Of a stretch of DNA of 49,710 bases, positions 1-12,945 are shown piece after piece (position 1 is the stretch's first letter; the number at the start of each line of letters is the position of its first letter). A model generated the notes under the pieces. It ran no database searches and had not been told where the DNA came from. It worked only from the letters and a program-made list of their open reading frames with translations. Location: NCBI GenBank assembly GCA_041395625.1, contig JAWLAE010000009.1, positions 1 to 49,710 of the forward strand, read 5' to 3'. The DNA comes from CADEED01 sp041395625. Its GTDB lineage: Bacteria > Pseudomonadota > Gammaproteobacteria > Steroidobacterales > Steroidobacteraceae. The translations under genes were made by a program, and so were the position numbers.

Positions 1-2352
<2,352 letters not shown>

Positions 2353-2472
2353 ATATAACTCCAAGGAGTTTGGAGCATATGAAGCTGATTCACATTTGTG
2401 CGAACGCGACACGTTCAAAAAATGATGTTCATCGCTTGAACATGAGCGTCAAAACAAAAAAACATTCCGGAT

Positions 2473-2484
2473 TGTTAAAGAGCA
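2473..2484 (-). promoter_or_regulatory. boxA antitermination site in the 16S-23S spacer
   Basis: The complement reads TGCTCTTTAACA, an exact match to the E. coli rrn boxA core bound by NusB/NusE. It lies about 120 nt upstream of the 23S 5' end and downstream of the tRNA genes, the usual position of the spacer boxA that sustains antitermination into 23S. Confidence 0.85.
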
Positions 2485-2557
2485 ACGCACGCCGCCAGGG
2501 CGTACGCAAAAACTCGTTGTTCGAAGTTGCAGGCTGCTGGCCATCCGAGCCGGAGAA

Positions 2558-2633
2558 TGGTGGAGCCAAGCGGGATCGAACCGCTGACCTTCTGGATGCA
2601 AACCAGACGCTCTCCCAGCTGAGCTATGGCCCC
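2558..2633 (-). tRNA. tRNA-Ala (anticodon TGC)
   Basis: This is a 76-nt cloverleaf on the minus strand, starting GGGGCCATAGCTC and ending with an encoded CCA. The anticodon loop TTTGCAT sits in a stem of TCTGG pairing with CCAGA, and the T arm GGTTCGATCCC is canonical. It is the second tRNA of the 16S-23S spacer, 34 nt after tRNA-Ile in transcription order, which is the standard Ile-Ala spacer arrangement. Confidence 0.97.
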
Positions 2634-2667
2634 TTGTGCGAACGGCCAGGCGCCGTCAGGCAGATAT

Positions 2668-2744
<77 letters not shown>

Positions 2745-2869
2745 AATATCTGCAGCCCTAGCTTCAAGCCCATACGACAGCGTAGGCCGCGGGCCGCGCC
2801 TAACAACTTCGATTGCAGGTAAATTGTGCTGGGAACTCGCGCCAACTTGAACTTTGTTGGCTATCTCTG

Positions 2870-4407
<1,538 letters not shown>

Positions 4408-4524
4408 AAAGTGCTGAGTGAAAAGAGTAATCACAATAGGCCCATCGCTGGACTTTCTTGGTTACTCGGTTAATGCCTTCAAAGAACGCATCGACGCGAG
4501 TCCCCACACAATTTACCTGCAAAT

Positions 4525-4536
4525 TTTTAAACAGCA
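4525..4536 (-). promoter_or_regulatory. boxA-like site in the rrn leader
   Basis: The complement reads TGCTGTTTAAAA, differing at three positions from the perfect boxA in the downstream spacer. It lies about 120 nt before the 16S 5' end, where a leader boxA is expected, so it is a plausible NusB/NusE loading site. Confidence 0.55.
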
Positions 4537-4603
4537 GCCCGCGTCGCCGGGACGGGGTTTTGGAAGTTGCCCGCAGGACCGTCAGGCCGCAGCGGGGGGC
4601 GGA

Positions 4604-4631
4604 ATTATAGGCCTTCGCCGCAGTCCGTCAA
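4604..4631 (-). promoter_or_regulatory. rrn promoter P2 (sigma70 type)
   Basis: On the minus strand a -35 hexamer TTGACG (4626-4631) is separated by 16 bp from a perfect -10 TATAAT (4604-4609). It lies 92 bp downstream of a second, stronger promoter. This tandem P1/P2 layout is typical of gammaproteobacterial rrn operons. Inferred from sequence only. Confidence 0.75.
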
Positions 4632-4695
4632 CATCCGTTCACATTCGTATGCTGTCGCGCGAGAACCGCGCGACGCGTCGTTCGTGAGGGGGCGC

Positions 4696-4723
4696 ATTAT
4701 AGGGGTAGAAGTAGCGCTGTCAA
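4696..4723 (-). promoter_or_regulatory. rrn promoter P1 (sigma70 type)
   Basis: On the minus strand a perfect -35 TTGACA (4718-4723) and a perfect -10 TATAAT (4696-4701) are 16 bp apart. The start point is expected near 4689. A GC-rich discriminator (complement of 4688-4695) follows the -10, as in stringently controlled rrn promoters. The upstream side (4755-4780) includes an AT-rich stretch that could serve as an UP element. Confidence 0.85.
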
Positions 4724-4851
4724 CGACTTGTCGTACTCTCCCGCCACTCTTTCATGAACCCCCTATTTCTATAGTATTTCGTGCGTTTCGCACCCACGAC
4801 AAACTGATCAAAACTTGACCAATCCGCCGCCAATGGCGCTAACTCGGCGGT

Positions 4852-5307
4852 ATGACGCTCCGCTACAGTCCTGGCATGGGACTTGTCCACGCCGACATCC
4901 AGCTCCGCAACCCTGTCCGGCCGGACTTGGCGCCGCTGCAAGCCGGTGCCCTGGTCGATTCAGGCGCCAATCACCTGTGCATACCAGCCCATATTGCAGC
5001 GCAGCTAGGCCTGACGGGCGAAGACGTCGCTACCCACACCCGCGAGGTGACGTTGGCGGACGGTTCCGCCGGTACGGTGCCTTATGTGGGGCCGATCCAG
5101 CTCCGTTTCAAGAATCGGGCCTGTTTCGTCGGTGCGATGGTGCTGGGCGATCAGGTGCTGCTGGGGGCGATCCCGCTCGAGGACATGGATCTCGTCGTAA
5201 TTCCGGCCACGCGCCAGCTAGATGTGAACCCGGCGAGCCCCAATTTTGCCACCTCGATCGCCAAACGCGGCGCGCAGGCAGCGCGGCTAGCCGCCAGTCA
5301 ACTCTAG
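4852..5307 (+). CDS. Retropepsin-like aspartic protease (clan AA)
   Basis: This predicted protein of 151 residues carries the single aspartic-protease signature ALVDSGANHLCIP at residues 33-45, with catalytic Asp in D-S-G. A hydrophobic strand, VGAMVLGDQVLLGAIPLEDM, follows near residues 92-111, as in bacterial retropepsin-like proteins that act as homodimers. Substrate and role are unknown, and no signal peptide is visible. An internal ATG at 4876 (MGLVHADIQLRNP) matches how I remember family members beginning and may be the true start; neither start has a clear Shine-Dalgarno. The 3' end overlaps the convergent tyrS by 21 bp. The gene lies just upstream of, and divergent from, the rrn promoters. 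Confidence 0.8.
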   Translation: MTLRYSPGMGLVHADIQLRNPVRPDLAPLQAGALVDSGANHLCIPAHIAAQLGLTGEDVATHTREVTLADGSAGTVPYVGPIQLRFKNRACFVGAMVLGDQVLLGAIPLEDMDLVVIPATRQLDVNPASPNFATSIAKRGAQAARLAASQL

Positions 5308-6525
5308 CCACTTGAACTTGTGCTTGCCGACCTGCAGCAGATGCCTGCCGGCCTCGAGCTGATGATCGCGGCTGCTCACTTTCGCCAGGCCCTCGGCACT
5401 GCCACCAGTACGCACCGCTCCCTGGTCGATCAGGCGGTTGGCCTCCGACGTGCTCGGCGCCAAACCTGCGGCTTTCAGCGCATTCGCGAGCCGCAGCGGC
5501 GCACCCGCGAGCGTGACCGACTCTATTTTGTCCGGCACTGCGCCCTGCTGAAAACGTGCGACGAACGTGTCACACGCGGCAGCACCCGCGCCGGCGCCGT
5601 GGAAGCGATCTACCAACTCCATTGCCAGTTCGAACTTGACGTCGCGTGGATTGCGTCCACCCGCGACAGCTTTTTTCAAGGTCGCGATGTCCGCCAGCGG
5701 CCGGAACGACAGCAGCTCGAAGTAGCGCCACATCAGATCATCCGAGATCGACATCAGCTTGCCGAACTGCGTATCCGCAGACTCGTCGATGCCGACGTAG
5801 TTACCAAGCGACTTCGACATCTTGTTGACGCCGTCGAGCCCCTCGAGGAGCGGCATGGTGATGACCACTTGCGGCTCCTGTCCGTACGCCTCCTGCAACT
5901 GGCGACCTACCAACAAATTGAATTTCTGATCCGTGCCGCCGAGTTCCACGTCGCTCTTGAGCGCCACCGAGTCATAGCCCTGCGCCAAGGGATAGAGGAA
6001 CTCGTGGATCGAAATCGGCTGATTGCCCTTGAAGCGCTTGGCGAAGTCGTCACGCTCGAGCATGCGGGCGACGGTGTGCTTGGCGGCAATCTCGATCAGC
6101 CCGGCAGCGTTCATTGCGCCAAACCAACGCGAATTGAAATCGATGCGCGTCTTAGCCGGGTCCAGGATCTTGAAGATCTGCTGCTTGTAGGTGGCGGCAT
6201 TGGCCTCGATCTGCGCGCGCGTCAGCGGCGGCCGCGTGACGTTGCGGCCGGTGGGATCGCCGATCATGCCGGTGAAGTCCCCGATAAGAAAGGTAACTTC
6301 ATGCCCGTACCGCTGGAACTGCCGCATCTTGTTGATGAGCACGGTGTGCCCCAGATGCAGATCAGGCGCCGTCGGGTCGAAGCCGGCTTTGATCTGCAAT
6401 GGCTTGCCGCGCCGCAGTTTGCGCGCCAACTCCGCGGCGACCAGGATTTCTGCCGTGCCGCGATTCAGCTCGGCCAGTTGCGCCTCCAGATCAGCGGGCA
6501 GCGGCAGGTTGGAAGCTTCGGTCAT
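5287..6525 (-). CDS. tyrS: Tyrosyl-tRNA synthetase
   Basis: This class I synthetase (412 residues) charges tRNA-Tyr in the cytoplasm. The HIGH-type motif is HLGH at residues 57-60 and the KMSKS loop is at 235-239. The tyrosine pocket is recognisable in the GFDPTAPDLHLGH region and in ELGGTDQKFN near 195. A C-terminal S4-type RNA-binding domain covers about the last 65 residues, ending KHKFKWLELTGG. The short insert between HIGH and KMSKS fits the subfamily common in Gram-negative bacteria. The frame is open upstream to 6750, but the ATG at 6525 gives the family N-terminus (MTEASN). It is divergent from the M23 peptidase gene, with a 158-bp gap that must hold both promoters. Confidence 0.95.
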   Translation of the reverse strand: MTEASNLPLPADLEAQLAELNRGTAEILVAAELARKLRRGKPLQIKAGFDPTAPDLHLGHTVLINKMRQFQRYGHEVTFLIGDFTGMIGDPTGRNVTRPPLTRAQIEANAATYKQQIFKILDPAKTRIDFNSRWFGAMNAAGLIEIAAKHTVARMLERDDFAKRFKGNQPISIHEFLYPLAQGYDSVALKSDVELGGTDQKFNLLVGRQLQEAYGQEPQVVITMPLLEGLDGVNKMSKSLGNYVGIDESADTQFGKLMSISDDLMWRYFELLSFRPLADIATLKKAVAGGRNPRDVKFELAMELVDRFHGAGAGAAACDTFVARFQQGAVPDKIESVTLAGAPLRLANALKAAGLAPSTSEANRLIDQGAVRTGGSAEGLAKVSSRDHQLEAGRHLLQVGKHKFKWLELTGG

Positions 6526-6683
6526 CGAGTACTCATTGGGGCAGGGGTGGGGGGCATGCGGTATCGGCAAACGGATTCTGCAGGCAAAGCGCTGGCGAGT
6601 CACAGATCGTTCCACAGCCAGTTGACCCTGTGTCGACCCACGCGTTACGGTGTCAGTCTTTCGGTTTATGTGAAGTGTAGAGC

Positions 6684-8012
6684 ATGGCGATCGTGGTTCA
6701 GCCAACTTGGCGCGGATTGTCCCTGAGGCGGGCGGCCTGGCTGCAGGCACTTGCGATTGCGCTGGTGTTGTTTGCCTGGTACCGGGTGGAGGAGCCCGCG
6801 TCGCTCGAGCCGCTGGTCGCAGTAGCGCAGTCCGACGCGGCGACGATCAATATGGCTGCGCCGGAACCGGCGCTCCCGGCGCCCGGCGCGGCAACCGACA
6901 TCCAGCAGGCCAACGTGGGCTCCACGATCGAGGTGATCGTCGGACGCAACGACACGCTGGATCGTATTTTTCGCCGGCTGGAGCTCGACCTGACGGATCT
7001 AGCGAACCTGCGGGCGCTGCCCGACCTGCGCGGCAAGCTCGATCGCCTGTACCCAGGGGATCTGGTCAAGGTAATACACGACGACGGCACCCTGCTCGGT
7101 CTCGAGCGCCGTCTATCAGACAGCGAAACCTTGAAAGTGACGCGGGCCGATTCGGGCTTCGCGGCCGATGTCCTCGAAAATCCGCTCGACGTACGGGTGC
7201 TGACGGCGCAGAGCACGATTCGCTCTTCACTTTTTCAGGCCACCAGCGATGCCAATCTGTCGGATGCGATCGCGGTGCGCATTGCCGACGTGTTCGCCTA
7301 TGACATCGATTTCGTGCTGGATATCCAGCAGGGCGACAGCTTCGTCGTCACCTACGAACAAATCTGGCGTGACGGCAAGTATCTGCGCGACGGCAATATC
7401 CTCGCGGTCAAGTTCATCAACAACGGTCGCGAGTACCGCGCGCTGCGCTATACCGATGAGTCCGGCCACGCGGACTACTACGCTGCCGACGGCGCCAGTC
7501 TGCGCAAGGCATTCCTGCGTGCCCCGCTCGAGTTCTCGCGTGTCAGCTCGCGCTTCAATCTGTCGCGCCGCCACCCAGTGCTCAACCGCATTCGCGCCCA
7601 CAAGGGCGTGGACTACGCGGCCCCGAGCGGTACGCCAGTGCGCGCCGCGGGTAGCGGGCGGGTGCGCTTCGTGGGCCGCAAGGGCGGTTACGGCAACGTC
7701 ATCGAGCTCGAGCATTCACGCGGGATCGTCACTGTCTACGGTCACCTGTCCCGTTTTGCCAAAGGTATGAAGCGCGGTGCCAAGGTCGATCTCGGCAAGG
7801 TCATCGGCTATGTCGGCATGACCGGCCTCGCGACCGGTCCGCACCTGCACTACGAGTACCGTCTCAACGGCAGCCACAAGGACCCGCAGAAAGTGCCGTT
7901 GCCGAAAGCGGAGCCGATTCCAGCCGCACAGCTGGCCTTGTTCAAGGAGCAGACCGCCGGGTTGAGCCGCTCGCTCGATTTCCCGGTCGGGCCGTTGCTG
8001 GTCGCCCGTTAA
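6684..8012 (+). CDS. Membrane-anchored M23 family peptidoglycan metallopeptidase
   Basis: This is a protein of 442 residues with an N-terminal membrane anchor (about 17-30), an OapA/LysM-like segment around residues 80-135 (IEVIVGRNDTLDRIF), and a C-terminal M23 (LytM) domain. The zinc ligands are visible: H306 and D310 in HKGVDY, and H387 with H389 in GPHLHYE. Architecture and length resemble MepM/YebA-type DD-endopeptidases that cut peptide crosslinks in the periplasm to allow wall growth. The gene is divergent from tyrS, an arrangement I recall from pseudomonads, where anmK and erpA usually follow; here ppk follows instead. All catalytic residues are present, so an active enzyme is expected rather than an EnvC-like activator. 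Confidence 0.92.
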   Translation: MAIVVQPTWRGLSLRRAAWLQALAIALVLFAWYRVEEPASLEPLVAVAQSDAATINMAAPEPALPAPGAATDIQQANVGSTIEVIVGRNDTLDRIFRRLELDLTDLANLRALPDLRGKLDRLYPGDLVKVIHDDGTLLGLERRLSDSETLKVTRADSGFAADVLENPLDVRVLTAQSTIRSSLFQATSDANLSDAIAVRIADVFAYDIDFVLDIQQGDSFVVTYEQIWRDGKYLRDGNILAVKFINNGREYRALRYTDESGHADYYAADGASLRKAFLRAPLEFSRVSSRFNLSRRHPVLNRIRAHKGVDYAAPSGTPVRAAGSGRVRFVGRKGGYGNVIELEHSRGIVTVYGHLSRFAKGMKRGAKVDLGKVIGYVGMTGLATGPHLHYEYRLNGSHKDPQKVPLPKAEPIPAAQLALFKEQTAGLSRSLDFPVGPLLVAR

Positions 8013-8053
8013 CTGCGCGCGGCTAGATCGATTGCAGGTTGCGTGAATCTGCA

Positions 8054-10165
8054 ATGACCCTGTCTCAGGCTGCTGCTATGGACCAACCCGACCTCCGCGC
8101 ACCGGCCAATTACATCAATCGCGAGATGTCGTTGCTCGCTTTCAATCGGCGCGTGCTCGAGCAGGCGCTGGATTCCACCAACCCGCTGCTCGAGCGCCTG
8201 AAATTTCTCTGCATTTCTTCCAACAACCTGGACGAATTCTTCGAGATCCGGGTCGCCGGGCTCAAGCAAAGGCTGGAGCTGGGGTCGGATCAGCCGGGAG
8301 CCGACGGCTTCTCGGTCATCGAGCAGTTACAGGCGATCCACGACGCGACGACGGAAATCGTGCGCGAGCAGGCCCGCTGCCTCAACGACGTACTTCTGCC
8401 GGCGATGCGATCTGTTGGCATTGAACTGTTGCCGCGCACCCAATGGGACAGCGAAACCCGCGCCTGGCTGGAACGCTACTTCGAACTGGAAGTGGAGCCC
8501 GTGCTGTCACCGCTCGGGCTCGATCCCGCGCGCCCCTTCCCGCGCATCCAGAACAAGAGCCTGAACTTCATCGTGCGGCTCTCGGGCAAAGATGCCTTCG
8601 GACGCAACAGCAATCTGGCGATCGTGCAGGCACCGCGCTCGCTGCCGCGCGTGGTTCCGTTACCCAATAACAACGGCGGCACGCGCCGCATGGTGCTGCT
8701 GTCGGCGATCGTGCAGCACTTCGTCGCCAGCCTGTTCTCTGGCATGGAAGTGCTGGGCTGTTACCAGTTCCGCGTGACACGCAACAGCGACCTGTTCGTC
8801 GATGACGAAGAAGTCGACGACCTGCGCCGTGCGCTGGAGGGCGAGCTGGCGCATCGCCGCTATGGCGCCGCGGTGCGGCTCGAAGTATCCAAGGACTGCC
8901 CGCCCGAGTACGACGACTTCCTGATAAAGCAGTTCCAGCTGTCCGAAACGGACTTCTATGAGGTCACTGGCCCTGTGAACCTGAACCGCCTCGGTGCGAT
9001 CTACGATCTCGCGCAGCGGCCTGATCTCAAGTATCCGATCTTCACCCCCGGCTTGCCGAAACGGCTGGCAGGACATGTCGATATCTTCGCCGCCATACGG
9101 CACAAGGATGTGCTGCTGCACCACCCCTATCAGGGCTTCGCGCCGATCCTCGATTTCCTGCGCCAGGCGGCCCAGGACCCCCAGGTACTGGCGATCAAGC
9201 AAACGCTGTACCGTACCGGCAACGACTCGCCGATCGTCGATTCGCTAGTGGCGGCGGCGCAAGCTGGCAAGGACGTAACCGTGATCATCGAGCTGCGCGC
9301 GCGGTTCGATGAAGAGGCCAATATCGAATTGTCCAATCGGCTGCAGGAAGCCGGTGCGCACGTCATGTACGGCGTAGTTGGCTACAAGACCCACGCGAAG
9401 ATGCTGCTGGTCGTGCGCCGCGAAGGTGACGGCATTCGCCGTTACTGTCATCTCGGCACGGGCAACTATCACCCCAAGACTGCGCGCGGCTACACCGACT
9501 ACGGCCTATTCACCAGCGATGCGGAAGTGGGGCAGGACGTGCACGAGCTGTTCCTGCAACTCACCAGTCTCACCCAGACACCGCGACTCACAAGGCTGAT
9601 CCAGTCGCCGTTCGGCCTGCATGCGGCAATGCTGGCCAAGATCGAGCGCGAGGCAGCGCATGCGCGCAACGGCAGGCCGGCACGCATCGTCGCGAAAATG
9701 AATTCACTGGTGGAACCGGAAGCCATCGAAGCGCTGTATCGCGCATCGTGCGCGGGCGTGAAAATCGATCTCATCATCCGTGGCGTCTGTGCGGTGCGCC
9801 CGGGAATCCCAGGCGTGTCCGAGAACATCCGCGTGCGCTCGATCGTCGGCCGTTTTCTCGAACACTCGCGCGTGTTCTTCTTCGAGAACAACGGCGACCC
9901 AGAATTGTTCCTCTCGAGTGCTGACTGGATGGAGCGCAACTTCTTTCGGCGGGTCGAAATCGCCTTTCCGGTCAAGCGGCGTTCACATCGCGACCGCATA
10001 CTGCGCGATCTCGACACCTACCTGCGGGACAACACGCAGGCGTGGGAACTGCAGCGCGATGGCAGCTATGTCCGACTGCAGCCAGGCAATGAACCGCCGG
10101 TGACGGCACAACTGGAATTGCTGTCGTCGTACGCGCTGGGCGCGCCGCACCTCGCTACCGGCTAG
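8054..10165 (+). CDS. ppk1: Polyphosphate kinase 1
   Basis: Reversibly polymerises the gamma-phosphate of ATP into inorganic polyphosphate. The protein has about 703 residues from the ATG at 8054, a normal PPK1 length; a TTG at 8039 and an ATG at 8078 are alternative starts. N domain: NYINREMSLLAFNRRVLEQA near residues 17-36. The C domains carry the autophosphorylated histidine in GYKTHAKM (H447) and the second conserved block GNYHPKTARGYTDYG about 20 residues later. The conserved RNFFRRVEIAFP block lies near the C-terminus. The gene runs toward ppx and a TPR gene and overlaps the latter's 3' end by 4 bp, so synthesis and degradation genes face each other. Confidence 0.95.
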   Translation: MTLSQAAAMDQPDLRAPANYINREMSLLAFNRRVLEQALDSTNPLLERLKFLCISSNNLDEFFEIRVAGLKQRLELGSDQPGADGFSVIEQLQAIHDATTEIVREQARCLNDVLLPAMRSVGIELLPRTQWDSETRAWLERYFELEVEPVLSPLGLDPARPFPRIQNKSLNFIVRLSGKDAFGRNSNLAIVQAPRSLPRVVPLPNNNGGTRRMVLLSAIVQHFVASLFSGMEVLGCYQFRVTRNSDLFVDDEEVDDLRRALEGELAHRRYGAAVRLEVSKDCPPEYDDFLIKQFQLSETDFYEVTGPVNLNRLGAIYDLAQRPDLKYPIFTPGLPKRLAGHVDIFAAIRHKDVLLHHPYQGFAPILDFLRQAAQDPQVLAIKQTLYRTGNDSPIVDSLVAAAQAGKDVTVIIELRARFDEEANIELSNRLQEAGAHVMYGVVGYKTHAKMLLVVRREGDGIRRYCHLGTGNYHPKTARGYTDYGLFTSDAEVGQDVHELFLQLTSLTQTPRLTRLIQSPFGLHAAMLAKIEREAAHARNGRPARIVAKMNSLVEPEAIEALYRASCAGVKIDLIIRGVCAVRPGIPGVSENIRVRSIVGRFLEHSRVFFFENNGDPELFLSSADWMERNFFRRVEIAFPVKRRSHRDRILRDLDTYLRDNTQAWELQRDGSYVRLQPGNEPPVTAQLELLSSYALGAPHLATG

Positions 10166-11409
10166 GTTGTTGCGCGAGCGGCAGCCGTGGCGGCCATAGC
10201 GATCGCGTCGAACAACTTGCGCTGCGCGTGGCTGCCGCCTAACAACTGTACTCGTTCCCGGACTGGCGCCAGCAAGCGTGCGGCGTCCGAGTAGTCGCCC
10301 TGCCGAAATCGCAGCAAACCTTCGCACAGGTCGCCGTTGACGCTCGCCGTCACCAGGGAGACGGTCTGCACGGGCGCCGCAGCGGCATGCTCGCGGAGCG
10401 CCGCCAGCATTGCGCCCGCCTGTTCAATGCGACCTGCGGCCGCCAACGCCAGCACATAGTGTGCGTCGATGAACGCAAAATAACGTACGCCGTTGAGCGC
10501 CTGCACTTTGTCCGCAACTGCCTGCCAGCGATCGCCGACATCGACGCCGGCGAGCTCCAGGCGTTGCAGCAACGAAATGTCGTTGGTCAGGTCCAGATAC
10601 TCGTCCGACTTGGGATCCCACAACTGCTCGTCGTACAGACGCAGAACGGTAGCGTGCTCGCCGCCGTGCAGGTGCTGCAATGCGCGGTGCCACCACAGGT
10701 GATACCGGAAGTTGTTGAGCGCATTCCAGTGCGGCTCGAGCCCCCGTAGCCACTCGATGCCCTCGGCCGGACGCGCCTGCATTTCGTAGACGTGCGCGAC
10801 GGCGTGCACCCCCCAGGCGTCCGCCGGATTCAGATCGATCGCCTGGCGCCCGAGCCGTTCGGCGTCGCGATACTCGCCGTTTTCCTCCTGGCCAAACGCG
10901 TACAGGCTCAGGACGAAGCCGTAGCCAGGATCCTGCGGCCGCCAGTGCTCCAGCACCCGCGCGACGCTGTCGCGCAACTTGCGCGAGTCGCCGCGGTAGA
11001 AGTGAAAGAAATTGGCCAGCTTGAGTGCGAGCAGATCGCGCGGATGCTCGGCCAGGATGCTCTCGTACGCCTGTGCAGCCGTGCCCAATTCGCCGCGTAT
11101 CCAGGCGTCTAGCCCCGCCATATGCAGTCGCTCTCGATCATCGGCACCGTGGTCGGCGGCGAGCGTCCGTGCGGCGGCCAGTGCGACGACCGCACGCGGC
11201 AGGATGGCCGGGATCGCCATGAACTGGAAAAACAGCCCTTTCAGTAAATGTGCCATCAACATGTCGGGATCCGCGGCCAGGGTCGTCTTCAAGCACGCGC
11301 CGATGTCGCGCCGAAAGCCGGCATAAGCCAGCACCGTTTCGTCGAAGGCGGCGACCGCCGTGTCGTTGGCTGCCGTGAAGTGCAGTCCGACCGCATTCGG
11401 ATACATCAT
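10162..11409 (-). CDS. TTC38-type tetratricopeptide repeat protein
   Basis: A soluble, helical-repeat protein of 415 residues resembling tetratricopeptide repeat protein 38. The characteristic block is present around residues 165-205: SLYAFGQEENGEYRDAERLG followed by DLNPADAWGVHAVAHVYEMQ. Conserved Trp/His-rich stretches such as FRYHLWWHRALQHL follow near 240. No catalytic motif, signal peptide or membrane segment is seen, and the molecular function is not established for the family. The start ATG overlaps the ppx stop by 4 bp (ATGA), so the two are translationally coupled. The link to polyphosphate is by context only. Confidence 0.85.
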   Translation of the reverse strand: MMYPNAVGLHFTAANDTAVAAFDETVLAYAGFRRDIGACLKTTLAADPDMLMAHLLKGLFFQFMAIPAILPRAVVALAAARTLAADHGADDRERLHMAGLDAWIRGELGTAAQAYESILAEHPRDLLALKLANFFHFYRGDSRKLRDSVARVLEHWRPQDPGYGFVLSLYAFGQEENGEYRDAERLGRQAIDLNPADAWGVHAVAHVYEMQARPAEGIEWLRGLEPHWNALNNFRYHLWWHRALQHLHGGEHATVLRLYDEQLWDPKSDEYLDLTNDISLLQRLELAGVDVGDRWQAVADKVQALNGVRYFAFIDAHYVLALAAAGRIEQAGAMLAALREHAAAAPVQTVSLVTASVNGDLCEGLLRFRQGDYSDAARLLAPVRERVQLLGGSHAQRKLFDAIAMAATAAARATT

Positions 11410-12929
11410 CGAGCTCCGATCGACGTCACTGTCAGTTTGAATTCCATCAGCTTCAGCAAATCGGTCTCATTCTGCAAGTCCGCGTCGGTCAACGGATGGT
11501 CGTCGAGCCATTGCTGCGGGAAGCCGAGCTCCAAGCCGCGCTTGCGCGGCGTCAGCACGATGTCGGGCAATTTGGTCGAGCTGCGCCCGCGATGTAGCAA
11601 CACGGCCAGCCGGAGCAGTACCGCCATGAATGGCACGCGTTCATGCCATGGAGGCCGCAGCTCCGTCAGCCGCTCGGCGCTGGGTTTGCGTCGGTGCAGC
11701 GCGACGAGTTGCGCCAGCAACATCTGTTCTTCGCGCGTAAAGCCAGCCATGTCGGCGTGTTCCAGCAAATAGGCACCGTGACGATGGTAGCCGCTGTGCG
11801 CCACGTCGAGCCCGATCTCGTGCAGCCGCGCCGCCCAGCGCAGCAGTTGCTCGGTATCGGGATCAGCGAGGTCCCAGATCTCCTCCACCTGCTGGAGGAA
11901 CGCGAGCGCCGTGTTCTCGACACGCTCGGCTTGCTCGAGATCGACATGGTAGCGCTGCTGCATGCCGCGCACGCTGCGCTCGCGCGCGTCCTCGTCGGTA
12001 TAGCGGCCTAACAAATCATACAGCAGGCCCTCGCGCATGGCGCCATCTGCCACCCGCATCTGCTCGATACCGAGTTGCTCGAATACCTCCGCCAGGATGG
12101 CCACCCCACCGGCAAAAGACTTGCGCCGCTCGGCATTCACCGAATCGAGCGGCAGATCGCGGATGTGATCGATCGCAGTCATGCTGGCGAGGATCAGCTC
12201 GAGACCATCGATCGTGATCTCCGTGGCGGTCGGCTGCAGCTCGCGCACTGCATCGCCGATTGCTCGCACCGTGCCGGCACTGCCGACGGCCTGATCCCAA
12301 CCGCGGCGGCGAAAAGCGGCTTGGTAGGGCTCGATCGCCAATCGCGCCGCCAGCCTGGCTCGCGCGAACCGCTTCGCCGACAGACGGCCGTCCGCGAAGT
12401 ACTGCTCGCTCAACCGAACACAGCCAATCGTCAGACTCTCCAAAGCGAGCGGCGCGAGCCCTTCACCGATGATGATTTCCGTACTACCGCCGCCGATATC
12501 GCATACGAGGCGACGCTCAGGCGTGGGCGCCATGGTGTGCGAGACGCCGGAATAGATCAGCCGCGCCTCCTCGATGCCCGAAATGATCTCGATCGGGTGC
12601 CCGAGCGCCGCGCGGGCGCGTTCTACGAAGGAATCCGTGCGCCGTGCCATGCGCAGGGCGCTGGTGCCCACCACGCGCACACTGTTCGCTCGCATGTCCC
12701 GCAATCGTTGACCGAAGCGCTCCAGGCAGGCGAGCGCACGTGCCGCCACTTCCTTGTTGAGCCGGCCGTCGGGTTCGATGCCCGCAGCCAGGCGCACCAT
12801 TTCCCGTAGCTTGTCGAGCACTGTGAGCTGGCCATGGCTATGACGCGCCACGACCATGTGGAAACTGTTGGAACCGAGATCGACCGCGGCGAGTACCTCG
12901 GGGATCGCTTTCGCGGCCCGGCGCGCCAC
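11406..12929 (-). CDS. ppx: Exopolyphosphatase (Ppx/GppA family)
   Basis: Removes terminal phosphates from polyphosphate, and members may also hydrolyse pppGpp. The protein has 507 residues, close to E. coli Ppx. The ASKHA fold is recognised by the phosphate-1 loop AAVDLGSNSFHMVV (residues 14-27), the VVGTSALRMA block, EEARLIYSGV and the second nucleotide loop VCDIGGGSTEIIIG near residues 142-155. The C-terminal half has the HD-type helical domain (LLRWAARLHEIGLDVAHSGY). The start is GTG, 16 bp after the erpA stop, with a poor Shine-Dalgarno. It probably belongs to the leftward erpA-ppx-TTC38 transcript. Whether Ppx or GppA specificity dominates cannot be read from sequence; facing ppk favours Ppx. 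Confidence 0.92.
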   Translation of the reverse strand: MARRAAKAIPEVLAAVDLGSNSFHMVVARHSHGQLTVLDKLREMVRLAAGIEPDGRLNKEVAARALACLERFGQRLRDMRANSVRVVGTSALRMARRTDSFVERARAALGHPIEIISGIEEARLIYSGVSHTMAPTPERRLVCDIGGGSTEIIIGEGLAPLALESLTIGCVRLSEQYFADGRLSAKRFARARLAARLAIEPYQAAFRRRGWDQAVGSAGTVRAIGDAVRELQPTATEITIDGLELILASMTAIDHIRDLPLDSVNAERRKSFAGGVAILAEVFEQLGIEQMRVADGAMREGLLYDLLGRYTDEDARERSVRGMQQRYHVDLEQAERVENTALAFLQQVEEIWDLADPDTEQLLRWAARLHEIGLDVAHSGYHRHGAYLLEHADMAGFTREEQMLLAQLVALHRRKPSAERLTELRPPWHERVPFMAVLLRLAVLLHRGRSSTKLPDIVLTPRKRGLELGFPQQWLDDHPLTDADLQNETDLLKLMEFKLTVTSIGAR

Positions 12930-12945
12930 CGGCGTCAGCGAGGGA

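Larger units (their letters stand above)
4408..4690 (-). other. rrn transcribed leader region
   Basis: This stretch holds no protein gene that I support. It is the leader between the rrn promoters and 16S. It contains the second promoter (4604-4631) and a boxA-like site (4525-4536). The short stretch 4408-4440 next to the 16S 5' end is AT-rich and probably contributes to the long precursor stem cut by RNase III. Confidence 0.6.

Noticed and set aside
5320..6726. Open frame of 468 codons on the + strand antisense to tyrS
   Set aside because: It is the complement of a clearly conserved tyrS and its translation is Arg/Leu-rich with no recognisable motif; long antisense frames are common in GC-rich DNA.
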